Shown in pieces: positions 1-9,775 of a DNA stretch of 64,000 nucleotides. Origin of the DNA: Methylohalobius crimeensis 10Ki. Its GTDB lineage: Bacteria; Pseudomonadota; Gammaproteobacteria; Methylococcales; Methylothermaceae. The stretch spans positions 1,054,001-1,118,000 of the forward strand of contig NZ_ATXB01000001.1 in NCBI RefSeq assembly GCF_000421465.1, read 5' to 3'. The notes beneath the pieces were generated by a model. That model ran no database searches. It saw only the letters and a list, made by a program, of their open reading frames with translations, and was not told where the DNA came from. Positions within the stretch are counted from its first letter, which is position 1. Each line of letters starts with the position of its first letter. The position numbers and the translations under genes were made by a program.

Positions 1-24
1 TAAATTCAATAGGGGAATACCGAC

Positions 25-1119
25 ATGGCAACGTTTGCCAACGATACCGTTTCGACCCGGCATTGGCACGCACTACCCGACGGCAAGGTGCAGTGCGACC
101 TGTGTCCTCGTTTTTGCAAGCTTCACGAGGGGCAAAGGGGATTGTGCTTCGTTCGCGCTTGCCGGGACGGCCAGATCGTTCTGACCTCCTACGGTCGGGC
201 CAGCGGATTTGTCGTCGATCCCATCGAAAAGAAACCGCTGTATCATTTTCTTCCCGGCACACCGATTTTGTCTTTCGGGACCGCCGGTTGCAATCTGGCC
301 TGCAAGTTCTGCCAGAATTGGGACATCAGCAAGTCGCGGGAGTTCGATACCTTGACCGCCGAAGCTTCGCCGGACGCCGTCGCCCGGGCCGCCCAGGCCC
401 TGGGGTGTAAAAGCGTGGCCTATACCTACAACGACCCGGTGATCTTTCATGAATACGTGATTGACACCGCCCGGGCATGCCGGGAGGCGGGGATCCAGTC
501 CGTGGCGGTTTCCGCCGGGTACGTTTGCGCCGAACCGCGCCGAGAGTTCTATCGTTATATGGATGCGGTCAATGTAGATTTGAAGGCCTTCACCGACGGC
601 TTTTACCGAAAGATCTGCGGCGGTCGTTTGCAACCGGTTTTGGAGACCTTGGAGTACATCAAGCACGAGACCGACGTTTGGCTGGAGATCACCACCTTGT
701 TGATCCCGGGCGAGAACGATTCGGACGAAGAAATCGATCGGATGACCCGTTGGGTGGCGGAAAGGCTGGGACCCGAGGTGCCCCATCACTTCACCGCCTT
801 CCATCCCGAATGGAAAATGATGGATAAGTCGTCGACTTCCCGTTCCACTTTGATCCGGGCGCGGGAAATCGCCCTCAAGAACAGATTGCGTTACGTGTAT
901 ACCGGCAATGTGCACAATCCGGAAGGTGACAGTACCCGCTGCCATGGCTGCGGTCAGCGCCTGATCGGGCGGGATTGGTATGTGTTGACGGATTGGAATC
1001 TTACCGACGATGGCAAATGTAACCGATGCGCTGCGCCGCTTGCCGGAATATTCGAAGCTCAGCCCGGGGATTGGGGGGCGCGGCGCTATCCGGTGGATAT
1101 GGCGAGATATGCGGCGTGA
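25..1119 (+). CDS. amrS: AmmeMemoRadiSam system radical SAM enzyme AmrS
   Basis: The 364-residue protein carries the radical-SAM cluster motif CNLACKFC (C89, C93, C96), which would bind a 4Fe-4S cluster and S-adenosylmethionine. It also has the Cys-rich N-terminus (CDLCPRFC near residue 24, then GLCFVRAC) and the Cys-pair C-terminal region (CHGCG, CNRC) typical of AmrS. The family, formerly annotated as pyruvate-formate-lyase activating enzyme-like, usually sits beside AMMECR1 and MEMO1 homologues; those would lie to the left, outside the window. The reaction of the family is not firmly known. The ATG at 25 has AGGGG about 10 bases upstream. Its stop is only 3 bases from the stop of the convergent nadB. 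Family call is confident, function is not. Confidence 0.88.
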   Translation: MATFANDTVSTRHWHALPDGKVQCDLCPRFCKLHEGQRGLCFVRACRDGQIVLTSYGRASGFVVDPIEKKPLYHFLPGTPILSFGTAGCNLACKFCQNWDISKSREFDTLTAEASPDAVARAAQALGCKSVAYTYNDPVIFHEYVIDTARACREAGIQSVAVSAGYVCAEPRREFYRYMDAVNVDLKAFTDGFYRKICGGRLQPVLETLEYIKHETDVWLEITTLLIPGENDSDEEIDRMTRWVAERLGPEVPHHFTAFHPEWKMMDKSSTSRSTLIRAREIALKNRLRYVYTGNVHNPEGDSTRCHGCGQRLIGRDWYVLTDWNLTDDGKCNRCAAPLAGIFEAQPGDWGARRYPVDMARYAA

Positions 1120-1122
1120 GCG

Positions 1123-2724
1123 TTAACGAGGCAGCAAAATCGTGTTTTCGGCCGGACGGCTTTGGTTCGGAGCGGGATAGTCCAGGGTATAGTGCAACCC
1201 CCGGCTTTCCTTGCGCCGCATGGCGCTTTTGACAATCAACTCGGCGGTAATGATCAGGTTGCGTAGCTCCAGAAGGTCGCTGGTCACGCGAAAATTGCCG
1301 TAATACTCGGAGATTTCCTGTTTCAGTAGTTCCGCCCGCCTGAGAGCTCGCTCGAGCCGCTTGTCGGTGCGCACGATGCCCACGTAGTCCCACATGAAAC
1401 GGCGGATTTCGTCCCAGTTGTGGCTGACCACCACTTCTTCGTCGGAGTCGGTCACTTGGGATTCGTCCCAACAAGGAATGGTCGGTGGGGGAGGTAAATC
1501 CGGGAGTCGCCGACGCAGATCGTCGGCAGCTTGTTGGGCGAACACCAGGCACTCCAAGAGGGAGTTGCTGGCCATGCGATTGGCCCCGTGCAAGCCTGTG
1601 CAGGCGGTTTCGCCCACCGCATACAAACCGGGAATATCGGTGCGCGCCCGGGAGTCGGTGAGAACGCCGCCGCAGGTATAGTGCGCGGCGGGGACCACCG
1701 GGATGGGCTCCAGGGTCATGTCGATGCCGAATTTCAGGCAACTGGCGTAAATGTTGGGAAAATGACCTTGGATGAAATCGGCGGATTTATGGGAGATATC
1801 CAAATAAACGCAGTCCACGCCCAAGCGTTTGATTTCATGGTCGATGGCGCGGGCGACGATGTCGCGCGGAGCCAATTCGGCGCGCGGATCGAAACGATGC
1901 ATAAAAGGGGTGCCACCGGGCAGGAGCAATTTCGCGCCTTCTCCCCGCAAGGCTTCTGAAATCAGAAAGGATCGTGCCTGGGGATGGTAAAGACAGGTGG
2001 GATGAAACTGCATGAATTCCAAGTTGGCGACCCGGCAGCCGGCGCGCCAGGCCATGGCGATGCCGTCGCCGGTGGCGGTGTCCGGGTTGCTGGTGAAAAG
2101 ATATGCTTTGGCGGCTCCGCCGGTAGCCAGGACCACGGCTGGGGCCCGGAACGCCTTGACATGTTGGGCTTCGCGATCGAGCACATAGGCGCCGTAAACC
2201 CGTTGGGGAGAATCCCCCAGCTTGGCGGCGGTGATCAGATCGATGGCGTTATGGAATTCGTACAGGTCGATGTTGGGGTGGGACCGGGCATGATCGAGCA
2301 GCGAGGCCTCCACCGCTTTGCCGGTGGCGTCGGCGGCATGGACCACCCGGCGGTGGCTATGCCCGCCTTCGCGGGTGAGATGGAGCTGTTTTTCCCCGTC
2401 CTCCGATTCCACTTCGGTGAAAGTGACGCCTTGATCCAAGAGCCATTGAATGGAGGCCTTGCCGCGGGAGACGACCAAGCGGACGATGGCTTCGTCACAC
2501 AGCCCCGCACCGGCGTCGAGCGTATCCTGGATGTGGGAATCGATCGAGTCTTGGGCATCGAGCACCGCCGAAATACCCCCTTGAGCATAGAAGGTGCTGC
2601 ATTCGGAAAGACGGGCTTTGGAAACCACGGCCACTTTGGCCGTATCGGCGATGCGCAACGCGACGCCCAAGCCTGCGGCGCCGCTACCGATAATGAGAAC
2701 ATCGTAAGAAAGGGTTCTATTCAT
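1123..2724 (-). CDS. nadB: L-aspartate oxidase NadB
   Basis: A flavoprotein that oxidises L-aspartate to iminoaspartate, the first step of de novo NAD synthesis. The N-terminus holds the FAD dinucleotide motif GSGAAGLG (residues 13-20), followed by the succinate dehydrogenase/aspartate oxidase features GGISAVLD, the [12 protein letters not shown] segment and GGVLTD, and an Arg-rich helical C-terminal domain. Length 533 residues fits the family (about 530-540). The frame extends upstream to 2841, but those 39 residues lack homology character; the ATG at 2724 gives the canonical start just before the FAD motif. It is divergent from rpoE, sharing a 130-base intergenic region, as in Pseudomonas where nadB also sits beside algU/rpoE. 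No quinolinate synthase gene is in the window. Confidence 0.95.
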   Translation of the reverse strand: MNRTLSYDVLIIGSGAAGLGVALRIADTAKVAVVSKARLSECSTFYAQGGISAVLDAQDSIDSHIQDTLDAGAGLCDEAIVRLVVSRGKASIQWLLDQGVTFTEVESEDGEKQLHLTREGGHSHRRVVHAADATGKAVEASLLDHARSHPNIDLYEFHNAIDLITAAKLGDSPQRVYGAYVLDREAQHVKAFRAPAVVLATGGAAKAYLFTSNPDTATGDGIAMAWRAGCRVANLEFMQFHPTCLYHPQARSFLISEALRGEGAKLLLPGGTPFMHRFDPRAELAPRDIVARAIDHEIKRLGVDCVYLDISHKSADFIQGHFPNIYASCLKFGIDMTLEPIPVVPAAHYTCGGVLTDSRARTDIPGLYAVGETACTGLHGANRMASNSLLECLVFAQQAADDLRRRLPDLPPPPTIPCWDESQVTDSDEEVVVSHNWDEIRRFMWDYVGIVRTDKRLERALRRAELLKQEISEYYGNFRVTSDLLELRNLIITAELIVKSAMRRKESRGLHYTLDYPAPNQSRPAENTILLPR

Positions 2725-2770
2725 TGCATTTTTATAACAAAAGATGGGATCGCTGCCAATTCGCCTTGCA

Positions 2771-2799
2771 TTGAACGGGGGAAGGGAAACCGGGATAAT
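2771..2799 (+). promoter_or_regulatory. Candidate sigma-70 promoter for rpoE
   Basis: A -35 like hexamer TTGAAC (2771-2776, 4/6 matches), a 17-base spacer and a -10 hexamer GATAAT (2794-2799, 5/6) lie upstream of the sigma factor gene in the intergenic region shared with nadB. I looked for a sigma-E type element (GGAACTT and TCTGA) here and did not see one, so autoregulation is not visible. Inferred from sequence only. Confidence 0.45.
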
Positions 2800-2853
2800 G
2801 AAGGAAATCATTGGGTAACCCGGAAAAGGCGGGCGATTCAACCAGGTTTCATC

Positions 2854-3543
2854 ATGGCGGCGCGAGCCCGATCATCATCACATCACGGGGAAGCGGTATT
2901 GAAGGGGGAAAATCGATCGGCGGCAGAAGTCGATCAGGAGCTGGTGCAACGAGTCCAACAGGGCGACAAGCGGGCGTTCGACTTGTTGGTGCTCAAGTAT
3001 CAGCCCAAGATCGTCCAATTGATCACTCGATACATCAAAGACCCGTCGGAGGCCTTGGATGTCGCCCAGGAGACTTTTATCAAGGCTTACCGGGCCTTAG
3101 CCAAGTTTCGCGGCGACAGTGCTTTTTACACTTGGTTGTACCGGATCGCGATCAATACCGCCAAAAATCATATCGCCGCCCGTGCCCGCCGTCCATCCGA
3201 TTCGGAAATCGAACTCGAGACCGCGGAACAATTCGAGACGGCAATACGTCTAAAGGACCAGGAAACGCCGGAGGACGTTTTATTGAGTGAGGAAGTCGCC
3301 GAAGGAGTGCGGCAGGCGATCGAGGAATTGCCGGAGGAATTGCGTACGGCAATCACGCTGCGTGAGTTCGAGGGCATGAGTTACGAAGAGATCTCCCAGA
3401 CCATGAATTGCCCGGTAGGCACGGTCAGGTCACGTATTTTCCGAGCCCGAGAGGCGATCGATAAGAAACTGAGAATCTTGCGTGCAGGTATGCGCGAGAA
3501 AAAAAAACGCAATGAAAAAACTGAGCCATCTGCAGAAAAATGA
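2854..3543 (+). CDS. rpoE: ECF sigma factor RpoE/AlgU
   Basis: An extracytoplasmic-function sigma factor of the RpoE/AlgU group, which directs RNA polymerase to envelope-stress promoters. Sigma region 2 is seen in [13 protein letters not shown] through [14 protein letters not shown] and [15 protein letters not shown]; region 4 in [20 protein letters not shown] and the helix-turn-helix [13 protein letters not shown]. Downstream mucA-mucB-mucD fixes the identity as the sigma-E operon. With the ATG at 2854 the protein is 229 residues, longer than usual (about 193) at the N-terminus, and that ATG has a poor ribosome site. A TTG at 2899 preceded by GGGGAAG would give 214 residues and is an alternative. 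The lysine-rich C-terminal tail ([16 protein letters not shown]) is unusual for the family. Confidence 0.93.
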   Translation: MAARARSSSHHGEAVLKGENRSAAEVDQELVQRVQQGDKRAFDLLVLKYQPKIVQLITRYIKDPSEALDVAQETFIKAYRALAKFRGDSAFYTWLYRIAINTAKNHIAARARRPSDSEIELETAEQFETAIRLKDQETPEDVLLSEEVAEGVRQAIEELPEELRTAITLREFEGMSYEEISQTMNCPVGTVRSRIFRAREAIDKKLRILRAGMREKKKRNEKTEPSAEK

Positions 3544-3558
3544 GAGAGGCGCCGGTCC

Positions 3559-4137
3559 ATGCAGGATGATGTGAATTGGAAATTATCTCTATTATTGGAT
3601 GACGAATTGGAGTCTGAGGAAGCGATAGGCTTGTTGGAACAGATCCATGGGGATCCGGAACTCCAAGCCAAGTGGTATGGCTACCAGGTGATTCGTCAGG
3701 CCCTCCAAACGGGAAGCGGCATTCAACCCCACCCAGGGTTTCTCGAGCGAGTCAGGGGTGCTCTCGAAGAAGAAACCCTGCCCATGCCCTCCAATCCCTC
3801 TTACCCCGACCCGCAGCCCTCGGATTTCAAGCGATACCGTTTCAACCGTTGGGCTATGCCGTTTGCCGTAGCCGCGGCGATTGCCATGGTGGCCGTCATT
3901 ATCGGCAAAAAGATGCTGGATCCAGCCGCCTCCCCCCCGCAAAATATCGAAGCAAAACCTCGAATGATCGTTGCCCAGCCGCCGGTTTATCCCGCCGAAG
4001 TAAGGCCCATCCGGCGGCGCCCGGGCTATTCCCGCCTGGAGGATTATCTTTTGGTCCACAGTGAGGATAGCCTGTATTGGGCAGGTCCGCAGCACATGCT
4101 CGGCTATGCCCGCATCGTCAGTCATGCCGACCGCTAA
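3559..4137 (+). CDS. mucA: Anti-sigma-E factor MucA/RseA
   Basis: A 192-residue anti-sigma factor that would hold RpoE at the inner membrane until it is cleaved under envelope stress. The N-terminal 75 residues form the RseA sigma-binding domain (KLSLLLDDELESEEA, then LQAKWYGYQVIRQAL), a single transmembrane segment lies at about residues 98-116 (WAMPFAVAAAIAMVAVIIG), and a short periplasmic domain follows. It lies 15 bases after rpoE and abuts mucB, so the three are co-transcribed. Length matches MucA of Pseudomonas (about 194). Regulated proteolysis is known for the family and inferred here. Confidence 0.9.
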   Translation: MQDDVNWKLSLLLDDELESEEAIGLLEQIHGDPELQAKWYGYQVIRQALQTGSGIQPHPGFLERVRGALEEETLPMPSNPSYPDPQPSDFKRYRFNRWAMPFAVAAAIAMVAVIIGKKMLDPAASPPQNIEAKPRMIVAQPPVYPAEVRPIRRRPGYSRLEDYLLVHSEDSLYWAGPQHMLGYARIVSHADR

Positions 4138-4138
4138 G

Positions 4139-5143
4139 ATGGATCGTCGTAGTTGGTGCCAGACCCTGGGCTGGTTGCTCGCCTGCTGGAGTATGTTGGC
4201 GGTGGCGGTGGAACCGGAGCGCCGCAATCCCGGTGAATGGTTGCGAATGTTGGGGGAGGCGATGCAGCACCTGGATTATCGGGCGACGGTGGTGTATACG
4301 CGTGATAATCGAATCCAGACGCTGCGCCTGACCCATCGCATCGAAGACGGCGTCATCCACGAGCATCTCCAAACGCTCAACGATCCGTTGCGCGAAGTAA
4401 TTCGGGAAGCAGGCAAGGTTACCTGTTATTTTCCCGAGCGGCGGACAATCGTAGTGGAGTCCCGGAATTTGCCACCTTCACTGTTCGGTGAGTGGTCCGA
4501 CCAGCGCGAGCAACAGACCGAATATTATCGCCTGGAACTGGGTCGACAAGGCCACGAGGCCGGTCGCGCCGCCCAGGAGATCGTCATCGAGCCCGCCGAT
4601 TCCTATCGCTATGGCCGCCGTATCTGGGTGGACCGGGATAGCAAGCTGCCTCTCAAGCTCGAGTTGTTGAATCGGAATGGAGCGGTGCTGGAAGCGATTG
4701 TCGTGACCGAATTGGGCGTGGGCGGCGTCGAGGAAGAAACCACTTCGGGCGTAGTGCCCGAGGGCGCTACCGAGCATTGGAAGGTGCTGACCCGCAAGGA
4801 GGAACCGGCCGAGCGCCGTTGGCAGTTGGCCCAGTTGCCGCCGGGGTTTCAGACGGTTAGGCATAGCCGTCGCGTGGACCCGATCGACGCCAAACCGATC
4901 GACCACATTTTGATCACTGATGGCTTGGGATCGGTTTCCGTTTACATCAAGCAACAGGATGCCGACGATGAGGAGTTCGATCCGGGGAAGCTTCGGTTGG
5001 GGGCGGTCAACGTCTACAATAAGCGGATCGACGGTTACCTGGTGACGGTATTGGGGGATGTCCCCCCCGAAACCGTCCGCCTGATCGGCGACGGCGTCCA
5101 GGCGGACGAGACCGATCCGGTGGATATTTTTGATTCTCCCTAG
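4139..5143 (+). CDS. mucB: Periplasmic sigma-E regulatory protein MucB/RseB
   Basis: RseB binds the periplasmic domain of the anti-sigma factor and protects it from proteolysis; it is also proposed to sense lipoproteins. The 334-residue product starts with a signal peptide (LGWLLACWSMLAVAVE) and contains the RseB N-terminal domain (WLRMLGEAMQHLDYRATVVY) and C-terminal domain (WQLAQLPPGFQTVRHSRR, then HILITDGLGSVSVYI). The frame is open further upstream into mucA; the ATG at 4139, one base after the mucA stop, gives the expected signal peptide. An ATG at 4124 overlapping mucA is an alternative. No mucC/rseC gene follows; the next gene is mucD after 213 bases. Confidence 0.9.
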   Translation: MDRRSWCQTLGWLLACWSMLAVAVEPERRNPGEWLRMLGEAMQHLDYRATVVYTRDNRIQTLRLTHRIEDGVIHEHLQTLNDPLREVIREAGKVTCYFPERRTIVVESRNLPPSLFGEWSDQREQQTEYYRLELGRQGHEAGRAAQEIVIEPADSYRYGRRIWVDRDSKLPLKLELLNRNGAVLEAIVVTELGVGGVEEETTSGVVPEGATEHWKVLTRKEEPAERRWQLAQLPPGFQTVRHSRRVDPIDAKPIDHILITDGLGSVSVYIKQQDADDEEFDPGKLRLGAVNVYNKRIDGYLVTVLGDVPPETVRLIGDGVQADETDPVDIFDSP

Positions 5144-5356
5144 GCGCTGTTTTTCTCGAGGTCGGTCCGAATGAGGGCGGGAACTCGGGGGGATGGTTGT
5201 CTCTGTTTTGTGGTTGCCACATCTGGTACGGTTTGAGAGAGTGTGGGGCCGTTCATACCGGCTCGCCGACTCCGGATGATTGAATGCCTGAAGGTTCCCG
5301 ACCCTGCAACCGGTTTTTTCTGGGGAAATTTTTATATACGTAGTGGATGGAATTCG

Positions 5357-6784
5357 ATGAAAATTATTCGAAGATTACGGCTATGCGACCTGATGACGGG
5401 GTTGCTATGGAGTTTGTGGTTCCTGAGCGGAGACGTTGTGGCCGCGCGTTTGCCGGATTTCACCGAATTGGTGCAAAACACCAGCGCGGCGGTGGTCAAT
5501 ATCAGCACCACTAAAAAAATCGAGCCGCAAGAAATGCCGCAACTCCCGGAAGGAATGGATATTCCGGAAGGTTCCCCCCTGGAGGAATTATTCAAACACT
5601 TTTTCGGCCAGCGGGGACTGCCCCAGGAAACCCGCTCCTTGGGTTCCGGTTTTATCGTTTCCGGAGACGGCTACATTGTCACCAACCATCATGTGGTGCA
5701 AAATGCCGATGAGATCATCGTGCGTTTGCAGGATCGGCGCGAATTGACCGCCAAGCTGATCGGGTCCGACAAGCGCAGCGATTTGGCGCTGTTGAAAGTG
5801 GAAGCAAAAGATTTGCCGGTCGTCCGGACCGGTTCGTCGAAGGTGCTCGAGGTGGGTGAATGGGTGGTTGCCATCGGTTCGCCCTTCGGTTTCGATCATT
5901 CCGTCACCGCCGGCATCGTGAGCGCCAAGGGAAGGAGTCTGCCCGGGGATAATTACGTTCCCTTCATCCAGACGGATGTGGCCATCAATCCCGGCAATTC
6001 GGGGGGGCCCTTGTTCAATATGGAAGGAGAAGTGGTGGGAGTCAATTCCCAGATCTACAGCCGTACCGGCGGCTTTATGGGATTATCGTTCGCCATTCCC
6101 ATCGACGTGGCCCTCGAAGTGGTCGAACAACTCAAGGCCCAGGGCAAGGTGATCCGCGGTTGGTTGGGTGTCCAGATTCAGGACGTGACCCGCGAACTGG
6201 CCGAGTCCTTCGGTATGAAGCGCCCCCACGGCGCATTGATCGCCCAAGTGTTGGCAGGCAGTCCGGCGGCCAATGCCGGCTTGCAGGTGGGAGACGTCAT
6301 CGTCGAGTACGACGGTCATCCGATCAAAACCTCTTCCATGCTTCCTCCCTTGGTGGGGGTGACTGCGGTGGGAGAGACGGTGCCGGTGAAGGTCCTGCGA
6401 GAGGGCAGCCTGCGTACCTTGCGGGTGAAAATTGGCCAGCTTTCGGAGGATGAAGCCGCTGCGGCTCCGCCGGCGGATCAATTGGAGCCCGATACGGTTA
6501 AGGTGGAATCCTTGGGGCTCGTCGTTGCCGATCCGTCGGAAGAAGAACGCCAGCGCAGCGGTGACAAAGGCGTGGTCGTGCGTCGAGTATTGCCGGGACC
6601 GGCTCGCCAGGCGGGCATTCGCGCGGGGGATCTGTTATTGCGAGTAGGGAAGACCCCGACCCCCGACGTGGAGACTCTCCTGCGCCAGCTCAAGCGCCTG
6701 CCCGGCGACAAACCGGTGGCGGTCTTGGTGAAACGGGGCGACGGTTCGTTGTTTTTGGCTATCAAACCTGAAGAAACTCAGTGA
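5357..6784 (+). CDS. mucD: Periplasmic serine endoprotease MucD (DegP/HtrA family)
   Basis: An HtrA-family protease and chaperone that degrades misfolded envelope proteins. The catalytic triad is visible: H112 in TNHHVVQ, D142 in KRSDLALLKV and S215 in NPGNSGGPLF. Two PDZ domains follow (about 290-370 and 390-470, with GALIAQVLAGSPAANAGL and VVVRRVLPGPARQAGI). The signal peptide is residues 1-30, ending near VVAARLPDF. Length 475 matches Pseudomonas MucD. The frame is open to 5243, but the ATG at 5357 gives the proper signal peptide and has GGATGG upstream. It follows mucB after a 213-base gap with no clear terminator; whether it has its own promoter is not obvious. Confidence 0.94.
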   Translation: MKIIRRLRLCDLMTGLLWSLWFLSGDVVAARLPDFTELVQNTSAAVVNISTTKKIEPQEMPQLPEGMDIPEGSPLEELFKHFFGQRGLPQETRSLGSGFIVSGDGYIVTNHHVVQNADEIIVRLQDRRELTAKLIGSDKRSDLALLKVEAKDLPVVRTGSSKVLEVGEWVVAIGSPFGFDHSVTAGIVSAKGRSLPGDNYVPFIQTDVAINPGNSGGPLFNMEGEVVGVNSQIYSRTGGFMGLSFAIPIDVALEVVEQLKAQGKVIRGWLGVQIQDVTRELAESFGMKRPHGALIAQVLAGSPAANAGLQVGDVIVEYDGHPIKTSSMLPPLVGVTAVGETVPVKVLREGSLRTLRVKIGQLSEDEAAAAPPADQLEPDTVKVESLGLVVADPSEEERQRSGDKGVVVRRVLPGPARQAGIRAGDLLLRVGKTPTPDVETLLRQLKRLPGDKPVAVLVKRGDGSLFLAIKPEETQ

Positions 6785-6804
6785 GTTAAGGGAATAAATC
6801 GAGC

Positions 6805-8613
6805 GTGACCGAATTAACCCATATTCGTAATTTTTCCATCATCGCCCATATCGATCACGGCAAATCGACCCTCGCCGATCGGTTTATCCAGCTCTGCGGG
6901 GGGTTGACCGAAAGAGAGATGAGCCAACAGGTGCTCGATTCGATGGATGTCGAGCGGGAACGGGGCATCACCGTCAAGGCCCAAAGCGTCACCTTGAGCT
7001 ATACAGCCGAGAACGGGGAAACCTATCAGTTGAATTTCATCGATACGCCGGGGCACGTGGATTTCTCCTACGAAGTTTCCCGCTCCCTGGCGGCCTGCGA
7101 AGGGGCTTTGTTGGTCGTGGACGCCGCCCAGGGGGTGGAGGCACAGACCGTGGCCAATTGCTATACCGCCATCGACCAGGGGCTCGAGGTGTTGCCGGTC
7201 CTCAATAAGGTGGATTTGCCGTCGGCCGAGCCGGCCAAGGTCAAGCACGAGATCGAGGAAATCATCGGGATTCCGGCCGACGAGGCCCTGGAAATCAGCG
7301 CCAAGACCGGCCTCGGCGTCCGGGAAGTGCTGGAGCAGCTCGTGGCCAAGATTCCCCCCCCGGCGGGTGATGTGGACGCCCCATTGCAAGCCTTGATCAT
7401 CGATTCCTGGTTTGACAATTACCTGGGTGTGGTTTCCCTGGTTCGAGTGGTGAACGGGGCGTTGTTCCAACGGCAGCGCATCACGGTGATGTCCACCGGC
7501 AAAAGTTATCAAGTGGATCAACTCGGTATGTTCACTCCCAAGCGCCAGTCTCGGGATTCCCTGCATGCAGGGGAGGTCGGATTCGTGGTGTCCGGGATCA
7601 AGGATATTTTCGGGGCCCCGGTGGGCGACACGATCACCGCCACCGACAACTTGTGCAGCGCGCCTCTGCCGGGATTTCAGGAAATGCGGCCCCGGGTATT
7701 CGCCGGCCTCTATCCGGTCAGCTCTGAGGATTACGACAATCTGCGCGAGGCCCTCCACAAGCTGCGTTTGAACGACGCCGCCTTGCAATTCGAACCGGAA
7801 ACCTCGCAGGCTTTGGGCTTCGGATTCCGGTGCGGATTCCTGGGTATGCTGCATATGGAAATCGTCCAGGAGCGGCTCGAGCGGGAGTACGACCTGGATC
7901 TGATCACCACCGCGCCGACGGTCGTCTACGAAGTGTTGACCACCCAAGGAGAGACCCTTGCGGTGGATAATCCGGCCGATCTGCCGCCGGTCAATCAGAT
8001 CGAAGAAATACGCGAACCCATCATCGAGGCCAATATTCTGGTGCCGCAGGCGTATTTGGGTGGGGTGATCGGATTATGCATCGAAAAGCGCGGCGCGCAA
8101 AAAAACCTGCAATATCTGGGCAATCAGATTTCGTTGACCTTCGAATTGCCTTTGAGCGAAGTCGTTTTGGATTTTTTCGATCGGCTTAAGTCGGTCAGTC
8201 GCGGGTTTGCTTCGTTCGATTACGACTTCAAGTGTTTTCAAGCCTCTCCGATGGTCAAATTGGACATTTTGATCAACGGTGAACGGGTGGATGCCTTGTC
8301 GTTGATCGTGCACAAGGACATGGCGCAAAGCCGCGGCCGCGAGTTGGTGGAAAGAATGAAAACCTTGATTCCCCGACAAATGTTCGAGGTGGCGATCCAA
8401 GCGGCAATCGGCTCCAAGATTATCGCCCGTTCCACGGTCAAGGCATTGCGCAAGAATGTGACCGCCAAATGCTACGGAGGGGATATTACCCGCAAGAAAA
8501 AACTGCTGGAAAAGCAAAAAGCGGGCAAAAAGCGCATGAAACAAGTGGGTAAAATAGATATTCCCCAGGAAGCTTTTCTGGCCGTCCTGAAGGCCGGTCA
8601 AGAATCCGAGTAA
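6805..8613 (+). CDS. lepA: Elongation factor 4 (LepA)
   Basis: A ribosome-bound GTPase that back-translocates or remodels stalled ribosomes. GTPase motifs are clear: G1 AHIDHGKST near residue 15, G3 DTPGHVDF and G4 NKVDLP. The LepA-specific C-terminal domain is present ([26 protein letters not shown]). Length 602 is typical (about 599). The start is a GTG at 6805, 20 bases after mucD. It leads the conserved lepA-lepB-rnc-era-recO-pdxJ run. Confidence 0.97.
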   Translation: MTELTHIRNFSIIAHIDHGKSTLADRFIQLCGGLTEREMSQQVLDSMDVERERGITVKAQSVTLSYTAENGETYQLNFIDTPGHVDFSYEVSRSLAACEGALLVVDAAQGVEAQTVANCYTAIDQGLEVLPVLNKVDLPSAEPAKVKHEIEEIIGIPADEALEISAKTGLGVREVLEQLVAKIPPPAGDVDAPLQALIIDSWFDNYLGVVSLVRVVNGALFQRQRITVMSTGKSYQVDQLGMFTPKRQSRDSLHAGEVGFVVSGIKDIFGAPVGDTITATDNLCSAPLPGFQEMRPRVFAGLYPVSSEDYDNLREALHKLRLNDAALQFEPETSQALGFGFRCGFLGMLHMEIVQERLEREYDLDLITTAPTVVYEVLTTQGETLAVDNPADLPPVNQIEEIREPIIEANILVPQAYLGGVIGLCIEKRGAQKNLQYLGNQISLTFELPLSEVVLDFFDRLKSVSRGFASFDYDFKCFQASPMVKLDILINGERVDALSLIVHKDMAQSRGRELVERMKTLIPRQMFEVAIQAAIGSKIIARSTVKALRKNVTAKCYGGDITRKKKLLEKQKAGKKRMKQVGKIDIPQEAFLAVLKAGQESE

Positions 8614-8628
8614 ATAAGGATAAAAATC

Positions 8629-9393
8629 ATGGATTTCGACTTCGAGTTCTTTCTTTTAGCGGGTACCTTGATTTCCGGGATGATTTGGGGGGGGTGGCTA
8701 TGGTGGTTCCGCAAAAGCGGCGAGGCCAAGGAACCTTTGCTGGTGGAGTACGCCCATTCCTTTTTTCCCATCCTCTTAATCGTGCTTGTGCTGCGCTCTT
8801 TCGTGGTGGAACCGTTCCGGATTCCCTCGGGATCGATGATGTCGACTCTGTTGGTGGGGGATTTCATCCTGGTCAATAAATTCGTGTACGGGATTCGTCT
8901 CCCGGTCATTCATACCAAGGTGATCGAAGTCAGCGAACCCGAGCGGGGGGATATCGTGGTGTTTCGTTATCCCAACAACCCCTCCGTGGATTACATCAAA
9001 CGCGTGATCGGCCTGCCGGGCGATCATATCGCCTACTATAATAAAAAACTGTACGTCAACGGCGAACCGGTGCCCTTGAAGCCCCTCGGAACTTACGTGG
9101 GGGTGGGGCAGAATCAACGCTATAACGGTGCCATGATGTACGAAGAAAAGCTGGGGAAAGCGCAGCATCAAATGTTAGTCATGCCGGGCCAGTCTTCGGT
9201 GGAGGGGGAGTACGTCGTGCCTCAGGGGCATTATTTCGTCATGGGCGATAACCGCGACAACAGTAATGACAGTCGCTACTGGGGACCTGTCCCGGAAAAA
9301 AACCTGGTGGGCGAGGCGTTCTTCATCTGGATGCACTGGGAACCCAGTAACCCCGGCGTCATATTCGACCGCATCGGGACGGTTTTGCAGTGA
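8629..9393 (+). CDS. lepB: Signal peptidase I (LepB)
   Basis: An inner-membrane protease that removes signal peptides from secreted preproteins. The catalytic Ser69 lies in IPSGSMMSTLLVGDF and the general-base Lys124 in DYIKRVIGLPGD; box E (GDNRDNSNDSRYWG) is near the C-terminus. Two transmembrane segments occupy about residues 7-27 and 44-60, so the catalytic domain would be periplasmic. At 254 residues it is shorter than E. coli LepB (324) but normal for many gammaproteobacteria. It lies 15 bases after lepA. Confidence 0.96.
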   Translation: MDFDFEFFLLAGTLISGMIWGGWLWWFRKSGEAKEPLLVEYAHSFFPILLIVLVLRSFVVEPFRIPSGSMMSTLLVGDFILVNKFVYGIRLPVIHTKVIEVSEPERGDIVVFRYPNNPSVDYIKRVIGLPGDHIAYYNKKLYVNGEPVPLKPLGTYVGVGQNQRYNGAMMYEEKLGKAQHQMLVMPGQSSVEGEYVVPQGHYFVMGDNRDNSNDSRYWGPVPEKNLVGEAFFIWMHWEPSNPGVIFDRIGTVLQ

Positions 9394-9400
9394 GGACATT

Positions 9401-9775
9401 ATGAACCACAATCCATCGCGTCAATCTGGCATGACCTTGATCGGTATGCTCCTGCTCTTGGGGCTGATCGGTTTTTTTGCTCTTCTGACATTGAAGATCC
9501 TGCCTATTTACTTGGAGCACTTCAAGGTTGCCAGTTCCTTGGAGTCACTTAAGGCTACCCCCGATCTGGCGAAAAAATCCCGCCGGGAAATCCGGAGTCT
9601 TTTGGTTCGGCGTCTGGATATCAACATGGTGGAAAATGTCGGTCAGGAGAATATCCACATTTCCAAAGGGGAAGGGGTCAGTAAGGTGGAAATCGATTAT
9701 GCGGTGGAAAAGCCGATATTGGGGAATTTAAGCGTGATCGTCTATTTTAATGATGTGGTCGAGGCGGGAGGGTGA
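9401..9775 (+). CDS. DUF4845 domain membrane protein
   Basis: A 124-residue protein with an N-terminal pilin-like hydrophobic segment (residues 12-33, MTLIGMLLLLGLIGFFALLT) and a small soluble domain. It matches in size, sequence and place the DUF4845 family, which sits between lepB and rnc in many gammaproteobacteria. Function is unknown. The N-terminus resembles a type IV pilin or minor pseudopilin leader, but there is no clear G-F-T-L-I-E cleavage site. It starts 7 bases after lepB, and its stop overlaps the GTG start of rnc by 4 bases, so translation is likely coupled. Confidence 0.8.
   Translation: MNHNPSRQSGMTLIGMLLLLGLIGFFALLTLKILPIYLEHFKVASSLESLKATPDLAKKSRREIRSLLVRRLDINMVENVGQENIHISKGEGVSKVEIDYAVEKPILGNLSVIVYFNDVVEAGG

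Noticed and set aside
1984-2853. Long in-frame extension upstream of rpoE.
   Set aside because: It lies antisense to nadB and is Gly-rich without family character; the RpoE homology begins only after 2900.
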